The translations under genes and the position numbers were made by a program. Of a stretch of 64,000 nucleotides of DNA, positions 19,108-29,514 are shown piece by piece (positions within the stretch are counted from its first letter, which is position 1; the number at the start of each line of letters is the position of its first letter). The notes beneath the pieces are model-generated. The model was not told where the DNA came from. It made no database searches and saw nothing but the letters and a program-made list of their open reading frames with translations. The DNA lies in contig NZ_JQLY01000001.1 of assembly GCF_000744455.1 (NCBI RefSeq), forward strand, positions 124,001 to 188,000, written 5' to 3'. The stretch is from Methanobacterium sp. SMA-27 (GTDB taxonomy: Archaea > Methanobacteriota > Methanobacteria > Methanobacteriales > Methanobacteriaceae).

Positions 19108-20144
19108 TTTTAATATTATCTCAGGAACATCAAACATTACCAAAAGCAGAGATTGAAGCTGTTTTAAATGCTGAAAGTATACCATTCAGCTTTGAAAATC
19201 AGTACGAAGGTGTTTTGATACTCAATGTACCAGATGAATATTCAAAATCTCTTAAGACCTTTGGTAAAAGGCTTTCATATACTCATGAGGTTTGTAAACT
19301 TTTAATAGAAACAGATAAAGTTCATTTAAACTCTGAAATTCAGACATATCCCTGGAAAGATATAATAATAAAAGATTTTGCTGTTAGAGTAAAGCGAATG
19401 GATAAAGATGATAAGTTTGATACAACCGATGTTGAATGGGAGATAGGCGGCTTAATAAATAACAGTATCGAACGGGCCAAAGTAAATCTAAAAGATCCAT
19501 CAAGCTTTTTGAGACTTATATTCATTAATGGAAAGATTTTTGTAACTGAAAGACTATTTAAAATAGAAAAGAAGCATTTTCATAATCTTAAACCGCATAA
19601 AAGGCCTTTTTTTTATCCTGGATCCATGAGTCCAAAACTTGCAAGATGCATGGTTAATCTTACAGGAGTAAAGAAGGGAGACTTAGTTCTCGATCCATTC
19701 TGTGGAACAGGAGGAATTCTCTTAGAAGCAGGAATTATGGGTGCAGAGGTTATTGGGGTAGATATAGATAAAAAAATGGTGAATGGAACAATTAAAAATC
19801 TTAATTATTGTGGTATAAAAGATTATAATGTTTTTCAAGGTGATGCGAGGAAAATAAGCTTGCCTAATAAAGTTAACGCTATTGCAACTGATCCTCCGTA
19901 CGGTATTTCAGCATCAACTGGCGGTGAAGAAAGTCAGAATCTTTATGCCGAAGCTCTTGTTACAATGGAGGAAATACTCATAGATACAGGGAAGCTATGC
20001 ATGGCAACACCTCACTACATGGATATAGAAGAGCTTATACAAGGTACAAACTTTGAAATAATAGAACAACACCATATAAGAATGCACAAAAGTTTAACTC
20101 GTGTTATATCTATCCTTAAAAAATCACTGAGAGAGGAAAGATAA
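19098..20144 (+). CDS. trmG10: tRNA (guanine-N2)-methyltransferase, Trm11/Trm-G10 type
   Basis: A 348-residue protein with an N-terminal THUMP-like region and a C-terminal Rossmann methyltransferase domain. The SAM motif DPFCGTGGILLEAGIMG and the catalytic ATDPPYGIS (DPPY, for exocyclic N2 methylation) are intact. Archaeal Trm-G10 makes m2G/m2,2G at tRNA position 10. It overlaps the upstream reductase gene by 10 nt. An alternative is another THUMP-type RNA methyltransferase, but the DPPYG motif and length favour this one. Confidence 0.88.
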   Translation: MEIVLILSQEHQTLPKAEIEAVLNAESIPFSFENQYEGVLILNVPDEYSKSLKTFGKRLSYTHEVCKLLIETDKVHLNSEIQTYPWKDIIIKDFAVRVKRMDKDDKFDTTDVEWEIGGLINNSIERAKVNLKDPSSFLRLIFINGKIFVTERLFKIEKKHFHNLKPHKRPFFYPGSMSPKLARCMVNLTGVKKGDLVLDPFCGTGGILLEAGIMGAEVIGVDIDKKMVNGTIKNLNYCGIKDYNVFQGDARKISLPNKVNAIATDPPYGISASTGGEESQNLYAEALVTMEEILIDTGKLCMATPHYMDIEELIQGTNFEIIEQHHIRMHKSLTRVISILKKSLREER

Positions 20145-20309
20145 TCATGACTTAGTTCAAATTTATTTATATAAATTAAAATTTGCATTGAGCAATTTAT
20201 AAATTATTTTATTAGATTCTTAAAGGCCATCTAGAATTGTTATTCAATTAAAATTTATTAACATTAAGTAATCTTTAAAACTTGTTTAAGATTAAGTGGA
20301 GGGGGACCT

Positions 20310-21809
20310 TTGAAAGCTAGAATATTTGACACGACACTTAGAGATGGAGAGCAAACTCCGGGAGTTTCTTTAACTCCTGATCAGAAGCTTAGGATAGCAA
20401 TTAAGCTTGATGATTTAGGGGTTAATGTTATAGAGGCAGGTTCGGCCATTACATCGGCGGGGGAAAGGGAAGGAATTAAAAAAATAGTTTCTGAAGATCT
20501 TTCAGCTGAAATATGCAGTTTTGCAAGGGCAGTTAAAGTTGATGTAGATGCAGCTCTAGAATGTGGAGTTGAAAGTGTTCATTTGGTTGTTCCAACATCT
20601 GATTTACATATAGAACATAAATTAAGAAAAACTCGAGAAGAAGTAAAAAGAACAGCAATTGAAGCTGCAGAATATGCTGTTGATCATGGTTTACTCGTTG
20701 AACTTTCAGCAGAAGATGCAACTCGAAGTGATTATAAATTTCTTAAACAAGTTCTAAGTGAAGGAATAGATGCTGGAGCTAAAAGAGTTTGTGCCTGTGA
20801 CACAGTAGGAATGCTCACACCAGAAAGATCTTATGAATTTTATAAGGGTTTAACAGAATTAGGAGTGCCAGTTAGTGTTCATTGTCATAATGATTTTGGA
20901 TTAGCCGTTGCAAATACCCTATCAGGACTTCGGGCCGGTGCAAGTCAGGCTCATGTAACAGTAAATGGAATTGGTGAAAGAGCTGGAAATGCTTCTCTTG
21001 AGGAGGTTGTAGTTTCCCTGAATTCCCTTTACAATATTAAAACAGATATTAATTTTAAAATGCTCTATGAAATGTCAAAAACAGTGGCAAGGATGACAGG
21101 AATATATCTCCAGCCAAACAAGGCCATAGTGGGTGAGAATGCATTTGCACACGAATCAGGAATACATGCAGATGGTGTTATTAAAAAGGCAGAAACATAT
21201 GAACCAATAACTCCGGAGCTTGTTGGTCACAGACGAAGATTTGTTATGGGTAAACATGTGGGTTCTCATATTATCCGAAAGAGAATAAAAGAGATGGGAT
21301 TAAGGGTAGATGATGTTAGATTTGAACAAATATTTGCAAGAATAAAAGCCCTTGGAGATATGGGAAAATGTGTAACAGATGTTGATCTTCAAGCAATTGC
21401 AGAAGATGCACTTGGAGTTCTAGCAGAAAAGCCAGTAGAACTTGAAGAGTTAACCATAGTCTCTGGAAACAAGGTCACCCCAACTGCATCGGTAAAAATG
21501 AATGTTGATGGTGTGGAAAAGGTTGAAGCTGGTGTTGGTGTTGGTCCGGTGGATGCAGCAATTGTTGCAGTTAGGAAAAGTGTAAAAGACATTGCAGACA
21601 TACAGCTTGAAGAATATCATGTTGATGCCATAACAGGGGGAACTGATGCTCTGATTGATGTTGTTGTCAAACTCAAAAATGGTAATAATATAGTTAGTGC
21701 AAGAAGTACTCAGCCAGATATTATAATGGCCAGTGTAGAAGCAGTTTTAGGTGGAGTTAACAAGATAGTCAGCGATAAAAAGATCAGAGAATCTGAAAAT
21801 AAGGAATAA
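20310..21809 (+). CDS. cimA: (R)-citramalate synthase (LeuA family)
   Basis: Condenses pyruvate with acetyl-CoA to citramalate for isoleucine synthesis by the threonine-independent route. Features: [17 protein letters not shown] at the N-terminus, [31 protein letters not shown] (metal site), [17 protein letters not shown], the hinge [14 protein letters not shown], and a C-terminal LeuA dimer regulatory domain ending with [11 protein letters not shown]. Length (499) is normal. TTG 20310 follows GGAGGGGG. Isopropylmalate synthase and homocitrate synthase (AksA) are close relatives; the resemblance to methanogen CimA makes that the best call. Confidence 0.8.
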   Translation: MKARIFDTTLRDGEQTPGVSLTPDQKLRIAIKLDDLGVNVIEAGSAITSAGEREGIKKIVSEDLSAEICSFARAVKVDVDAALECGVESVHLVVPTSDLHIEHKLRKTREEVKRTAIEAAEYAVDHGLLVELSAEDATRSDYKFLKQVLSEGIDAGAKRVCACDTVGMLTPERSYEFYKGLTELGVPVSVHCHNDFGLAVANTLSGLRAGASQAHVTVNGIGERAGNASLEEVVVSLNSLYNIKTDINFKMLYEMSKTVARMTGIYLQPNKAIVGENAFAHESGIHADGVIKKAETYEPITPELVGHRRRFVMGKHVGSHIIRKRIKEMGLRVDDVRFEQIFARIKALGDMGKCVTDVDLQAIAEDALGVLAEKPVELEELTIVSGNKVTPTASVKMNVDGVEKVEAGVGVGPVDAAIVAVRKSVKDIADIQLEEYHVDAITGGTDALIDVVVKLKNGNNIVSARSTQPDIIMASVEAVLGGVNKIVSDKKIRESENKE

Positions 21810-21925
21810 TCTATTTTAATCAAATTATGATTATTATTCCTTTTTTGGTTTGAACATAAAATCGCCGTTTATTCTAGATCAACATAAAGAAGATATAATA
21901 AACAAGAGGATTTAATAATTTAAAT

Positions 21926-22495
21926 ATGAACTCTGCACCATCAAAAGGTAAGTTATCACATGTAAAAAGATTTTTCAGCGTCTTAGGAAGTCTTTTATCC
22001 ACTTACATGGCAATTATACTTACAATAGGTTTTTTAGTACCTTGGATATTAGGAGCAATCAAGATACATAACTACAATGAAATAATTAGCTTTATTGAAG
22101 TTTTTGTGTTGGTTTCTGCAACATTATCCCTTTTAAGCTTCACATATATTATGGCACTTTCAGACATACATGAAAAGGTCAAAGATTCTATGATAAAATC
22201 TGGAGAATTATTTTTCATGTCCACTGTCCAGTTTATTGTAGGACTGTTTTTATTATTATTGATGGATTACCTTACTAACAGTTTCCTCAACATTTCTAAT
22301 ATTAATTTAAATCTCAACTTGGCTGGAATTACTTCGATTGCAGTTTTTTTAATTCAGATAATTGTACTTTTAGAATTGATATTTGCTGTATCCAAATTTT
22401 TCAAGGGAGTTATAGGAGTATATGTTTCATTTAGGGCAGAACATTTCAAAGAATCCATATTTTATATTTTATCATGGAGGGGTAGAAATGTTTGA
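21926..22495 (+). CDS. Four- to five-helix membrane protein upstream of KEOPS subunit
   Basis: A 189-residue hydrophobic protein with a basic N-terminus and membrane segments at about residues 25-47, 56-82, 98-117 and 130-160. No motif identifies a family. There is no Shine-Dalgarno site before ATG 21926, so the transcript may be leaderless. Its stop overlaps the start of the Cgi121 gene by 8 nt, which means coupling with a tRNA-modification subunit; whether this has functional meaning is unclear. Confidence 0.7.
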   Translation: MNSAPSKGKLSHVKRFFSVLGSLLSTYMAIILTIGFLVPWILGAIKIHNYNEIISFIEVFVLVSATLSLLSFTYIMALSDIHEKVKDSMIKSGELFFMSTVQFIVGLFLLLLMDYLTNSFLNISNINLNLNLAGITSIAVFLIQIIVLLELIFAVSKFFKGVIGVYVSFRAEHFKESIFYILSWRGRNV

Positions 22496-23000
22496 AAACA
22501 GCGGGGAACTAGGATGTAATATACAGGTGGCCGGATTCAAATCTCATATTACAAATATTGGACAGGTTATGGCTGATTTAAAACAATTTGACAATTGCAT
22601 GATCCAACTCATGGATGCAGAGGGAATAGCCGGCAGAGAACATGCAATACATGCTACAATACACGCTATCAATACATTTTCAAGAAAAGAAAACATTGCA
22701 AATGATTTGGGCATAGAGATTTGCGTGAGAATGTCTGGTCAGAGGCAGATCTCACAAGCCTTAAAAACGCTAGGAATTAAAAACGGAGATGTAACTGTTT
22801 GTGTAATAGCAGTTGACTGTAAAGCTGATGTCATGGATAAATTAACAGATATTCTTGATGAGAGAGACGATAAAGTTCTTGAACCTGATGAGGATAAGTT
22901 AAAAAACATGTACCATATTTCAGATATTGAAGCTGAAACTGCAGGAAGCATTACAAAACTTTTAATGGAAAAAACTGCTCTTTTAATACTTGAAACTTGA
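22488..23000 (+). CDS. cgi121: KEOPS complex subunit Cgi121
   Basis: Subunit of the KEOPS complex (Kae1-Bud32-Cgi121-Pcc1) that makes N6-threonylcarbamoyladenosine at tRNA position 37; Cgi121 binds the tRNA 3' end and contacts Bud32. The 170-residue protein shows the family core REHAIHATIHAINTF, EICVRMSGQRQISQALKTLGIK and VCVIAVDC. ATG 22488 has GGAGGGG 5 nt upstream and overlaps the preceding gene by 8 nt. The other KEOPS genes are not in the window. Confidence 0.85.
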   Translation: MFENSGELGCNIQVAGFKSHITNIGQVMADLKQFDNCMIQLMDAEGIAGREHAIHATIHAINTFSRKENIANDLGIEICVRMSGQRQISQALKTLGIKNGDVTVCVIAVDCKADVMDKLTDILDERDDKVLEPDEDKLKNMYHISDIEAETAGSITKLLMEKTALLILET

Positions 23001-23019
23001 ATTAAAAGAAATTATATTT

Positions 23020-24003
23020 TTAATTTAGAGTTTTTAATATTTTTACTATCTCATCAAGATTTTCATGTGTCATACACTTCACATCAAGATTTTTTATTTC
23101 AATGCATAATGCATTCATCTTCACCCTGTTGTAATTAGGGCATACAGTTATTATACTGCCTCCATGCACATTAAATCTATTTCTTAATTGATAACTTAAT
23201 CTTTTAGGATATTCATCAGGGATTATAATGTTTAATCCCGATTTGTCTCCATATAATACTTCCCTAAACTCCATTATTTCTGACTTTAAAAAGTTACAAG
23301 CTTCTAAAGTTTTAGAAAGTATGTGGGGTGCATTTTTTATCTCTGATGCAATACCTGCACATGTTATTGGATCTGCCTTAAAACTTTTTAAAATATTTTT
23401 AGCGGAATTAATTAAATTTATATCGTTTGTTGAAATGAAACCACCATTCCCAACATTAATTGTTTTGGGAGATCCCGTAGATGCAATAATCACGTGAGCC
23501 TGTTTGCCATTTCCAAGCATTCCACTTTCATCTCCAATTCCACCAGATGCATCTTCAACTAAAACAACCCCCATATCATCACAAATTTTGTAAATATTTT
23601 TTATAGGTTGTTCTGCTGAATATCCTGCAAAACTGGTTATGAAAAGTGCTTCAGGATTAAATTTTTCTATTAAACATTCTAATTCATTTACTTCTACAAT
23701 GCCAAGCTCTGTTGGAATTGGAATTGCTTTGATACCAAGAAATTCAGCCATTTTTTTGAAACCTATCCAGCCGCCTTGATCAGGAATCATGATCCTATCT
23801 TTAAATGTACTCATAACTGAGAGAATGGCAGAATTTCCACTGTTCACAATTTTAACTTGATCATGTCTGGTGAATTTTTTGACACCCTTTTCTGCACTTT
23901 CTATTTCTTCATATCTACTGCCCGGAATATGTTTCAGATTGAGAGCTGACTTGCTCATGGCATTTCTTGTTTCAAATGAAGGTCGTCTGTAAAATAAATC
24001 CAT
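23020..24003 (-). CDS. PLP-dependent aminotransferase-fold protein (DegT-like)
   Basis: A 327-residue fold-type I PLP protein. It has GNSAILSVMSTFKDR near residue 56, a conserved VLVEDASGGIGDESG (cofactor aspartate) and the Schiff-base lysine in ASTGSPKTINVGNGGF. The overall layout is like DegT/DnrJ/EryC1/StrS enzymes but about 40 residues shorter than the sugar aminotransferases, so the substrate is not predictable. GAGGAT precedes ATG 24003. It lies 10 bp behind the Nre gene on the same strand, so it is co-transcribed with a DNA repair gene. Confidence 0.72.
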   Translation of the reverse strand: MDLFYRRPSFETRNAMSKSALNLKHIPGSRYEEIESAEKGVKKFTRHDQVKIVNSGNSAILSVMSTFKDRIMIPDQGGWIGFKKMAEFLGIKAIPIPTELGIVEVNELECLIEKFNPEALFITSFAGYSAEQPIKNIYKICDDMGVVLVEDASGGIGDESGMLGNGKQAHVIIASTGSPKTINVGNGGFISTNDINLINSAKNILKSFKADPITCAGIASEIKNAPHILSKTLEACNFLKSEIMEFREVLYGDKSGLNIIIPDEYPKRLSYQLRNRFNVHGGSIITVCPNYNRVKMNALCIEIKNLDVKCMTHENLDEIVKILKTLN

Positions 24004-24013
24004 AATATCCTCT

Positions 24014-25183
24014 TTAAGTTGGTATAAAAGTGTCTAAAGTAGTTTGTCTAGATTGTAAAAGTTCTTTTAAAAGGTCACTTTGTTTTACAAATTTTTGCAT
24101 TGGTAGATTGAGTTTGGTTGATATGTAAGAAAGAGCTGTTTTCATATCCTCAAATTCAAGTGGTTTTTGATTCATAGCATTTCTAACATTTTCACGAACA
24201 TTAAAAACTCCAAGAGGCACATAACCATTATATGCTTCTCTTAAAACTATTGCTCCTGCCTGTTTTCCTTCACGAGCAAGAGATTCAAGCACTGCCATTT
24301 TACATGTGTAGTAACATCCTCCAACTCTTGAATAACCTTTTTTTCCTGTGTTTCCTTCGTAGTCAGAAAATATTAGTTCTTCACTTCCAAGAACATGTAA
24401 AAATGCTTCCATCCATTCGTATTGCCATTCTGTTGGAAGTAGAAGAATTGCATAGTAATTGTTAAGACTTGAAAATTCATATACACGATGTGTATCAAGA
24501 ACATCATTATAACGGACATTTTTCAGTAGACGATCACCTATAGTGCTGTCACATGCAGTTATTGACCATCTTGTTGGTACAAGTTTTCTTCTTTTACCAA
24601 CTCCCATTGCACCTACTGAAAATGCTTTCTGTATGTTTGAAAATGGTATTCCCTTATTATTAAGGTCTAATACAGCATCGGCAGCCTTAAGATCACTATC
24701 ATAGAAAACTTTCTCAAGCTCATGATCCCATTTTACATTTTCGATGTCAAACTTTTGTATAAGTGCACTTGGGCCATGAGGGGTGTGTTCATCACTGAAA
24801 GAGGTACCTCTTGGTTTTTTACTGAATTCTGCTTCACTTCCTATTGAGCTATCAGCAAGAGATATTTCTTGAAGTTTTTCAATATAATTATTTTCCAAGT
24901 CTTTAATACCCACTATTTGTTTCCCACGCACTAGATTCAATCTGTAACCTATTATATCCTCTTGACTTTTGTCTTGTGGGATCCAAGATTCTGGCATGTC
25001 CATGATTGTGGTGTCACCTGTAAGCGGTGCTATCATTGGTCCTGCATATACTTTAGGATAGTTCCAACTACCAATAAAAACAGATGGTGGTGTGCTCCCA
25101 TCAATCTCCTTACCAACATCCACTGAATGCATTTTTATCCTAGAAGTCAGTTTCTTGAGGTAAGCTGTTTTGCCGTTTATCAT
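24014..25183 (-). CDS. nreA: Nre family DNA repair protein with C-terminal PCNA motif
   Basis: Archaeal Nre protein, linked to repair of crosslinks and other damage. Core motifs seen: [20 protein letters not shown] near the N-terminus, [36 protein letters not shown] with [10 protein letters not shown], and [15 protein letters not shown]. The C-terminus [11 protein letters not shown] fits a PCNA-interacting (QxxLxxF) peptide, a known property of NreA. The N-terminal zinc finger present in some members is missing here. Length 389 is normal. No clear ribosome binding site precedes ATG 25183. Confidence 0.88.
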   Translation of the reverse strand: MINGKTAYLKKLTSRIKMHSVDVGKEIDGSTPPSVFIGSWNYPKVYAGPMIAPLTGDTTIMDMPESWIPQDKSQEDIIGYRLNLVRGKQIVGIKDLENNYIEKLQEISLADSSIGSEAEFSKKPRGTSFSDEHTPHGPSALIQKFDIENVKWDHELEKVFYDSDLKAADAVLDLNNKGIPFSNIQKAFSVGAMGVGKRRKLVPTRWSITACDSTIGDRLLKNVRYNDVLDTHRVYEFSSLNNYYAILLLPTEWQYEWMEAFLHVLGSEELIFSDYEGNTGKKGYSRVGGCYYTCKMAVLESLAREGKQAGAIVLREAYNGYVPLGVFNVRENVRNAMNQKPLEFEDMKTALSYISTKLNLPMQKFVKQSDLLKELLQSRQTTLDTFIPT

Positions 25184-25301
25184 AATTATCTAATAAACTA
25201 TTCAACTACCAACTTAATAAGATCGATGAAAGCATTTGAGCATTAACCAAAAATTTTGTTTTTATTTTAATTAAATAATATATTTCTAATAAAATCTTTT
25301 A

Positions 25302-25763
25302 TTATCTTTTGACTAACTTTAAGGATGCAGAATTCATGCAATATCGCAATCCTGTTGGTTTGGGTCCGTCGTCGAAAACATGCCCTAAATGTGCATCACA
25401 GCGGGCGCATAGTGATTCAGTTCTTATCATACCATAGTTTCTATCCTTATGTTCTTTGATATTTTCATCAGCTATGGGTTGCCAGAAGCTTGGCCATCCA
25501 GTTCCGGAGTCAAACTTAGTATTCGAATCGAAAAGATCCGTTCCACAACAAATACACTCATATATTCCATCCTCGTGACAGTCGTGATATTTGCCTGTAA
25601 ACGCAAGTTCTGTCCCCTGATGTCTTGCAACATTATAGGATTCTTTGCTCAATATTTTTTTCCATTCTTCGTCGGTCTTTTTTATTTTCTCAACCAGTTC
25701 TACCTTACCAGTTTTTACAGAGTAGATTGGTATAAGTGAATCTTCCTTTGAATTGGTTGTCAT
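25302..25763 (-). CDS. msrB: Peptide-methionine (R)-S-oxide reductase MsrB
   Basis: Reduces the R form of methionine sulfoxide in proteins. The 153-residue sequence has the two zinc CxxC pairs (CICCGTDLF and [11 protein letters not shown]), [10 protein letters not shown], and the catalytic cysteine in [13 protein letters not shown]; the RYC-type active site is canonical. It sits alone between nre and guaAb. A single MsrB in an anaerobe points to occasional oxygen exposure. The start lacks an obvious ribosome binding site. Confidence 0.95.
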   Translation of the reverse strand: MTTNSKEDSLIPIYSVKTGKVELVEKIKKTDEEWKKILSKESYNVARHQGTELAFTGKYHDCHEDGIYECICCGTDLFDSNTKFDSGTGWPSFWQPIADENIKEHKDRNYGMIRTESLCARCDAHLGHVFDDGPKPTGLRYCMNSASLKLVKR

Positions 25764-25850
25764 GATAATTTATATGATCAACCAAAACTAAATAATTCAC
25801 TGTTTAAGAACTTAAAAAGAAAAAGTAAATAAAAAAAAAGGTTAATTTTT

Positions 25851-26777
25851 TTAGGCAAATTCAATTGTACTAGGAGGTTTATCACTTACAGAAAGTGAAA
25901 CATGTGTTACTTCGGGTATTTCAGCTGTTATTCTCTGAGATATTGTTTTTACCATACTCCATGGGAGTTCTGGTACATTTGCAGTCATTGCATCGATTGA
26001 TTCAACCATTCGAATCACTACCAGATAACCAAAATCCCTTATGTCTCCTTTAACTCCTGTAACTTTTGTATCAGTTAAAACAGCAAAGTACTGCCATAAA
26101 GTAGCATCAAGACCTTCTTTTTTAACTTCTTCCTCTACAATTGCATTGGCTTTTCTACATATGCTTATTTTTTCAGGAGTCAATATGCCTACTACCCTTA
26201 CTGCAAGCCCAGGACCAGGATATGGTTGTCTGTTAACCATTTCATCAGGAAGACCCAGTTTACTTCCTATTACTCTAACTTCGTCCTTATAAAGTTCTCT
26301 TATTGGTTCAACAATCTCCAGTACTAATCCATGTGGAAGTGCTATATTGTGATGCGATTTTATTTGACCATCACTTTCTATCCAGTCTGGTGCTATTGTG
26401 CCTTGTACAAGAAATTCAGCACCTTCTTCTTCGGCAACCCTTTCAAAAACTCTTATAAATAATTCACCAATGATCTTTCTCTTTTCTTCAGGATCAGAAA
26501 CACCATCAAGTCTGTTTAAAAATTCTTCCTCTGCATTAATAGTTCTCAAATTGAGTCGGTCATTAAATGTTTTATTAACATAATCTGATTCTCCTTCTCT
26601 TAAAAGCCCGTGATCAACAAATACAGCAATTAAATTATCTCCAATAGCCGTTGAAGTTAATACTGATGCTACAGAGCTGTCAACACCACCAGAAAGTGCT
26701 ATTATGGCTTTTTTATCGCCTATTATATTTTTTATTTCTTGAATTGATTCATTTATAAAATCAGATGGATCTAACAT
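25851..26777 (-). CDS. guaAB: GMP synthase subunit B (ATP pyrophosphatase)
   Basis: The ATP-PPase half of the split archaeal GMP synthase, which adenylylates XMP and accepts ammonia from the amidotransferase subunit. The P-loop is [14 protein letters not shown], followed by [11 protein letters not shown], then the dimerisation domain with [16 protein letters not shown] and the C-terminal [18 protein letters not shown] end that contacts XMP. GGTGA precedes ATG 26777. The partner subunit is at 27408-27989 on the same strand, but a gene on the other strand lies between them. Confidence 0.96.
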   Translation of the reverse strand: MLDPSDFINESIQEIKNIIGDKKAIIALSGGVDSSVASVLTSTAIGDNLIAVFVDHGLLREGESDYVNKTFNDRLNLRTINAEEEFLNRLDGVSDPEEKRKIIGELFIRVFERVAEEEGAEFLVQGTIAPDWIESDGQIKSHHNIALPHGLVLEIVEPIRELYKDEVRVIGSKLGLPDEMVNRQPYPGPGLAVRVVGILTPEKISICRKANAIVEEEVKKEGLDATLWQYFAVLTDTKVTGVKGDIRDFGYLVVIRMVESIDAMTANVPELPWSMVKTISQRITAEIPEVTHVSLSVSDKPPSTIEFA

Positions 26778-26931
26778 GTTTTCACCTTGAACAATATGAA
26801 ATTATGTTTATCATAACAACTATAAAATCTATTTCTTATTTTTACATTGTATGATTCACTTATTTTACTTGTATTAATTGAATGTTAATAAATGATGACA
26901 AATAAATATTATTTTATTATGGAGATAACCT

Positions 26932-27357
26932 ATGGCTCATGATAATTTATTGCAAAAGCTGTTTAAAAATCAAACAAATAAAACTTGGGTTCAATTTTTA
27001 AGATATATTTTAGTGGGAGGGATAGTTTTTATTATTGATTTCGGTTTCCTATTTATTCTAACTGAAGTTTTTGGGATTTATTACCTAATTTCAGCTGCTT
27101 TAGCATTTACACTGGGATTAATTGCCAATTATTTCCTGAGTATTAGTTGGGTTTTTAATATAAGAATTCTAACAAAAAAACACTTTGAATTCGGGGTTTT
27201 CGCGTTAATTGGAATTATAGGTCTTTTTTTTAATGAAGTTTTGATATGGGTTTTAACTGAGGATCAAGGGATTAACTATCTGATTTCAAAGATATTTGCA
27301 TCAATATTAATTCTGTTCTGGAATTTTTATGCACGGAAATTTATTTTATTTAGATGA
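26932..27357 (+). CDS. GtrA family membrane protein
   Basis: A 141-residue four-helix protein of the GtrA/DPMS flippase-like family. The first helix begins WVQFLRYILVGGIVFIIDFG, with the conserved FLRYxxVGG and acidic residue, and the loop FTLGLIANYFLSISWVF matches the family NYxxxRxWVF motif; the C-terminus ends with FYARKFILFR. Members help move polyprenyl-linked sugars across membranes. GGAG lies before ATG 26932. It interrupts the GMP synthase pair on the opposite strand. Confidence 0.88.
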   Translation: MAHDNLLQKLFKNQTNKTWVQFLRYILVGGIVFIIDFGFLFILTEVFGIYYLISAALAFTLGLIANYFLSISWVFNIRILTKKHFEFGVFALIGIIGLFFNEVLIWVLTEDQGINYLISKIFASILILFWNFYARKFILFR

Positions 27358-27407
27358 TCCCTGATAAAAAATTTAAATTTAGATAATTCAAACTATGTAA
27401 AAATTAA

Positions 27408-27989
27408 TCAGTTTAATGATTTTTTTTCATTATATTCCTTACAAGTTTCATAGAAGTTTTCAAATATCTTTCCTCCATTTTCAGTGTGATGAACTTCAGG
27501 ATGGAACTGTATTCCATAAATAGGTTTGCTTTCGTGTTTCATGGCTTCAACACCACATATTGATGATGTTGCAAGAACTTTGAAGTTTTCAGGCGGTTTA
27601 ATTACTTCATCTTTGTGAGATGCCCATACATCTGCACTTTTTCCAAAACCCTTTAATATATCGTTTTCATCAAGTATATTTATTTTAATCTGAGCATAAC
27701 TTTCAATACCTGCTGCACCTATCTCTCCACCAAATGCTTTGGCAATAATTTGATGGCCAAGACATATGCCTAAAATTGGATAATCAAGTTCTTCAACATA
27801 ACTCAAGGAGTTTCCAGCTCTTTCGATCGAAGGTCCACCACCGAGAATAAGTCCGAGGGGATTTTTTTCCTTTACTTCGTCAAGTGATGTTGAATTTGGA
27901 ATTATCTCTGAAGGAATCTTAAGATAATGGAGACTTCTATAAATTCTATGATTGTACTGCCCAAGATTATTAACAACAAGTATTTTCAT
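27408..27989 (-). CDS. guaAA: GMP synthase subunit A (glutamine amidotransferase)
   Basis: Class I glutamine amidotransferase that feeds ammonia to GuaAB. The catalytic triad is visible: Cys in [18 protein letters not shown], and His/Glu in [15 protein letters not shown]. The oxyanion strand [14 protein letters not shown] is also present. Length 193 is usual for the archaeal split subunit. AGGAG lies just before ATG 27989. The pair with guaAB is normal in methanogens except for the intervening gtrA. Confidence 0.95.
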   Translation of the reverse strand: MKILVVNNLGQYNHRIYRSLHYLKIPSEIIPNSTSLDEVKEKNPLGLILGGGPSIERAGNSLSYVEELDYPILGICLGHQIIAKAFGGEIGAAGIESYAQIKINILDENDILKGFGKSADVWASHKDEVIKPPENFKVLATSSICGVEAMKHESKPIYGIQFHPEVHHTENGGKIFENFYETCKEYNEKKSLN

Positions 27990-28118
27990 TTATTATACTC
28001 CTTAATTATGGTTTTAAATATATTAAAAGCAGATTTTCTAGTTTATAACTGCTTAATTTGAATTATCTTAAATCTTAATATTGGAAATCTATTTATGATC
28101 CCGAACCAACAATAAAAC

Positions 28119-28271
28119 ATGGAATTTATTGATCTAGTTTATATAGTAATAGCTCTTTTAGTGGCAGCTGTTTTGTTCTATATCTTCATATGGTTAGTGC
28201 CAATTATAATAGTATTAATCATAGCTTATGTAATATATATCTTTTTGAAGGGACCTACAGATAGTTACTGA
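28119..28271 (+). CDS. Small membrane protein, 50 residues
   Basis: A 50-codon reading frame, MEFIDLVYIVIALLVAAV... to ...IYIFLKGPTDSY, almost wholly hydrophobic with two closely spaced or one long membrane segment and a charged end. There is no Shine-Dalgarno site, but methanogen small membrane proteins are often like this. No family recognised. It precedes the DUF2124 gene by 100 bp. Confidence 0.45.
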   Translation: MEFIDLVYIVIALLVAAVLFYIFIWLVPIIIVLIIAYVIYIFLKGPTDSY

Positions 28272-28370
28272 AGGATCAAAAAAACAGATTATAAGAACAT
28301 TCTTTTTATTTTTCAGTTCTAAAAAAATTATTTATCCTGTTTAAGGTAAACCATCTATTGGAGAATATAT

Positions 28371-28832
28371 ATGAGAAAGGACAGTGAATTTACAGGAATA
28401 ACCGAGAATCTTTTAGCATTCCGAGAAGAGGTAAAGGATGCTAAAAAAATAACATTCATTGGTATGCCCGGGGTATGTAGTCCATTTGCTCTGCTTTTTG
28501 CCTTTGTTGTTAAGGAAAAGGAATCAATTTTTATAACGGGTACAGATTTAACTAGTGCCAAAAAAATTATCCCTTCTGATCAAGGTATGCAGTTTGGTGA
28601 ATTAGCGGATCCTCATGCAGATGTTGTTGCTCTTTTGGGAGGGTTAGCTATGCCCAAATCCAAAGTTAAAGCTGAAGACATTCAAAAAATTCTTGATGTT
28701 GTTCTTGAAGATAATGGAAAATTAATGGGACTTTGTTATATGGATATATTTCGAGAGTCTGGATGGCATGAAATACTAGACTTTGACTGTATAATTAACG
28801 GGACATTAACAGGTTTTATTTTAAGAAAATAA
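28371..28832 (+). CDS. DUF2124 family protein
   Basis: A 153-residue protein matching methanogen DUF2124: GITENLLAFREEVKDAKKI (amphipathic start), TFIGMPGVCSPFALLFAFVV with a conserved cysteine, DQGMQFGELADPHADVVALLGG and the C-terminal DCIINGTLTGFIL. The family is confined to methanogens and close relatives and has no proven function. GGAG lies before ATG 28371. The DUF447 gene starts about 20 bp downstream, so the two probably form an operon. Confidence 0.85.
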   Translation: MRKDSEFTGITENLLAFREEVKDAKKITFIGMPGVCSPFALLFAFVVKEKESIFITGTDLTSAKKIIPSDQGMQFGELADPHADVVALLGGLAMPKSKVKAEDIQKILDVVLEDNGKLMGLCYMDIFRESGWHEILDFDCIINGTLTGFILRK

Positions 28833-28851
28833 TTCTTTGGAGAGGGGATAT

Positions 28852-29469
28852 TTGGATCTAGAGTCAATTGGAATGAAAAAGGGATTATTATATGAAACAA
28901 TTTTAACAACGAGGAATGATGATGGAACTCCCAATGCTGCACCTATTGGGGTGATATGTAAGGATAATAAAGAAGTTGTTTTGTATCTTCACCAAGGATC
29001 CTGTACTGTTCATAACATAAAGAAAAATCAAAGTTTCATTGTGAATATATTGAAGGATCCAATGGTTTTTGTAGAATCTACTATGGGTGATTTGTCTGAA
29101 AAATATTTTGAGCAGTATGAAAATGAATTTTATATTAAAAATACAGATGCATTTTTTTTGGCTAATGTTACAAGTTTGAAGGATGTTGAAAGGGAAGATA
29201 ATTTTGGAATTAATGTAACAACTGTTTTAAGGGCTGAAACTTCCAATATAATCAAGAAAAAAGAATGTGTTGAACCATTAAACAGGGCAATATATGGAAT
29301 AATCGAAGGACTAGTATATTTAACAAGAATGGAAATGGTTTCTGGGGACATGGAGAAACTTTACCGTCATAGAATGGGTGAAATTTCCAGGATAGTAAAC
29401 AAAGTTGGTGGAGAAGAACATAAAAATGCTATGAAAAAAATTTCAGAGGATTTCAAAAAGTACGATTAA
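28852..29469 (+). CDS. DUF447 family flavin-binding-fold protein
   Basis: About 205 residues in the DUF447 family, a split-barrel fold related to flavin reductases/pyridoxamine oxidase-like proteins. Signature parts are LLYETILTTRNDDGTPNAAPIGV, KNQSFIVNILKDPMVFVEST and the C-terminal helix EPLNRAIYGIIEGLVYLTRM. A flavin or F420 ligand is plausible but unproven. Start is uncertain: TTG 28852 has a GGAGAGGGG stretch upstream, TTG 28837 overlaps it, and ATG 28888-type later starts would trim the conserved region. It follows the DUF2124 gene closely. Confidence 0.82.
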   Translation: MDLESIGMKKGLLYETILTTRNDDGTPNAAPIGVICKDNKEVVLYLHQGSCTVHNIKKNQSFIVNILKDPMVFVESTMGDLSEKYFEQYENEFYIKNTDAFFLANVTSLKDVEREDNFGINVTTVLRAETSNIIKKKECVEPLNRAIYGIIEGLVYLTRMEMVSGDMEKLYRHRMGEISRIVNKVGGEEHKNAMKKISEDFKKYD

Positions 29470-29514
29470 TATAATTGTTAAATGCCCTAATAATAGATTT
29501 ATAAGATTAAACCA

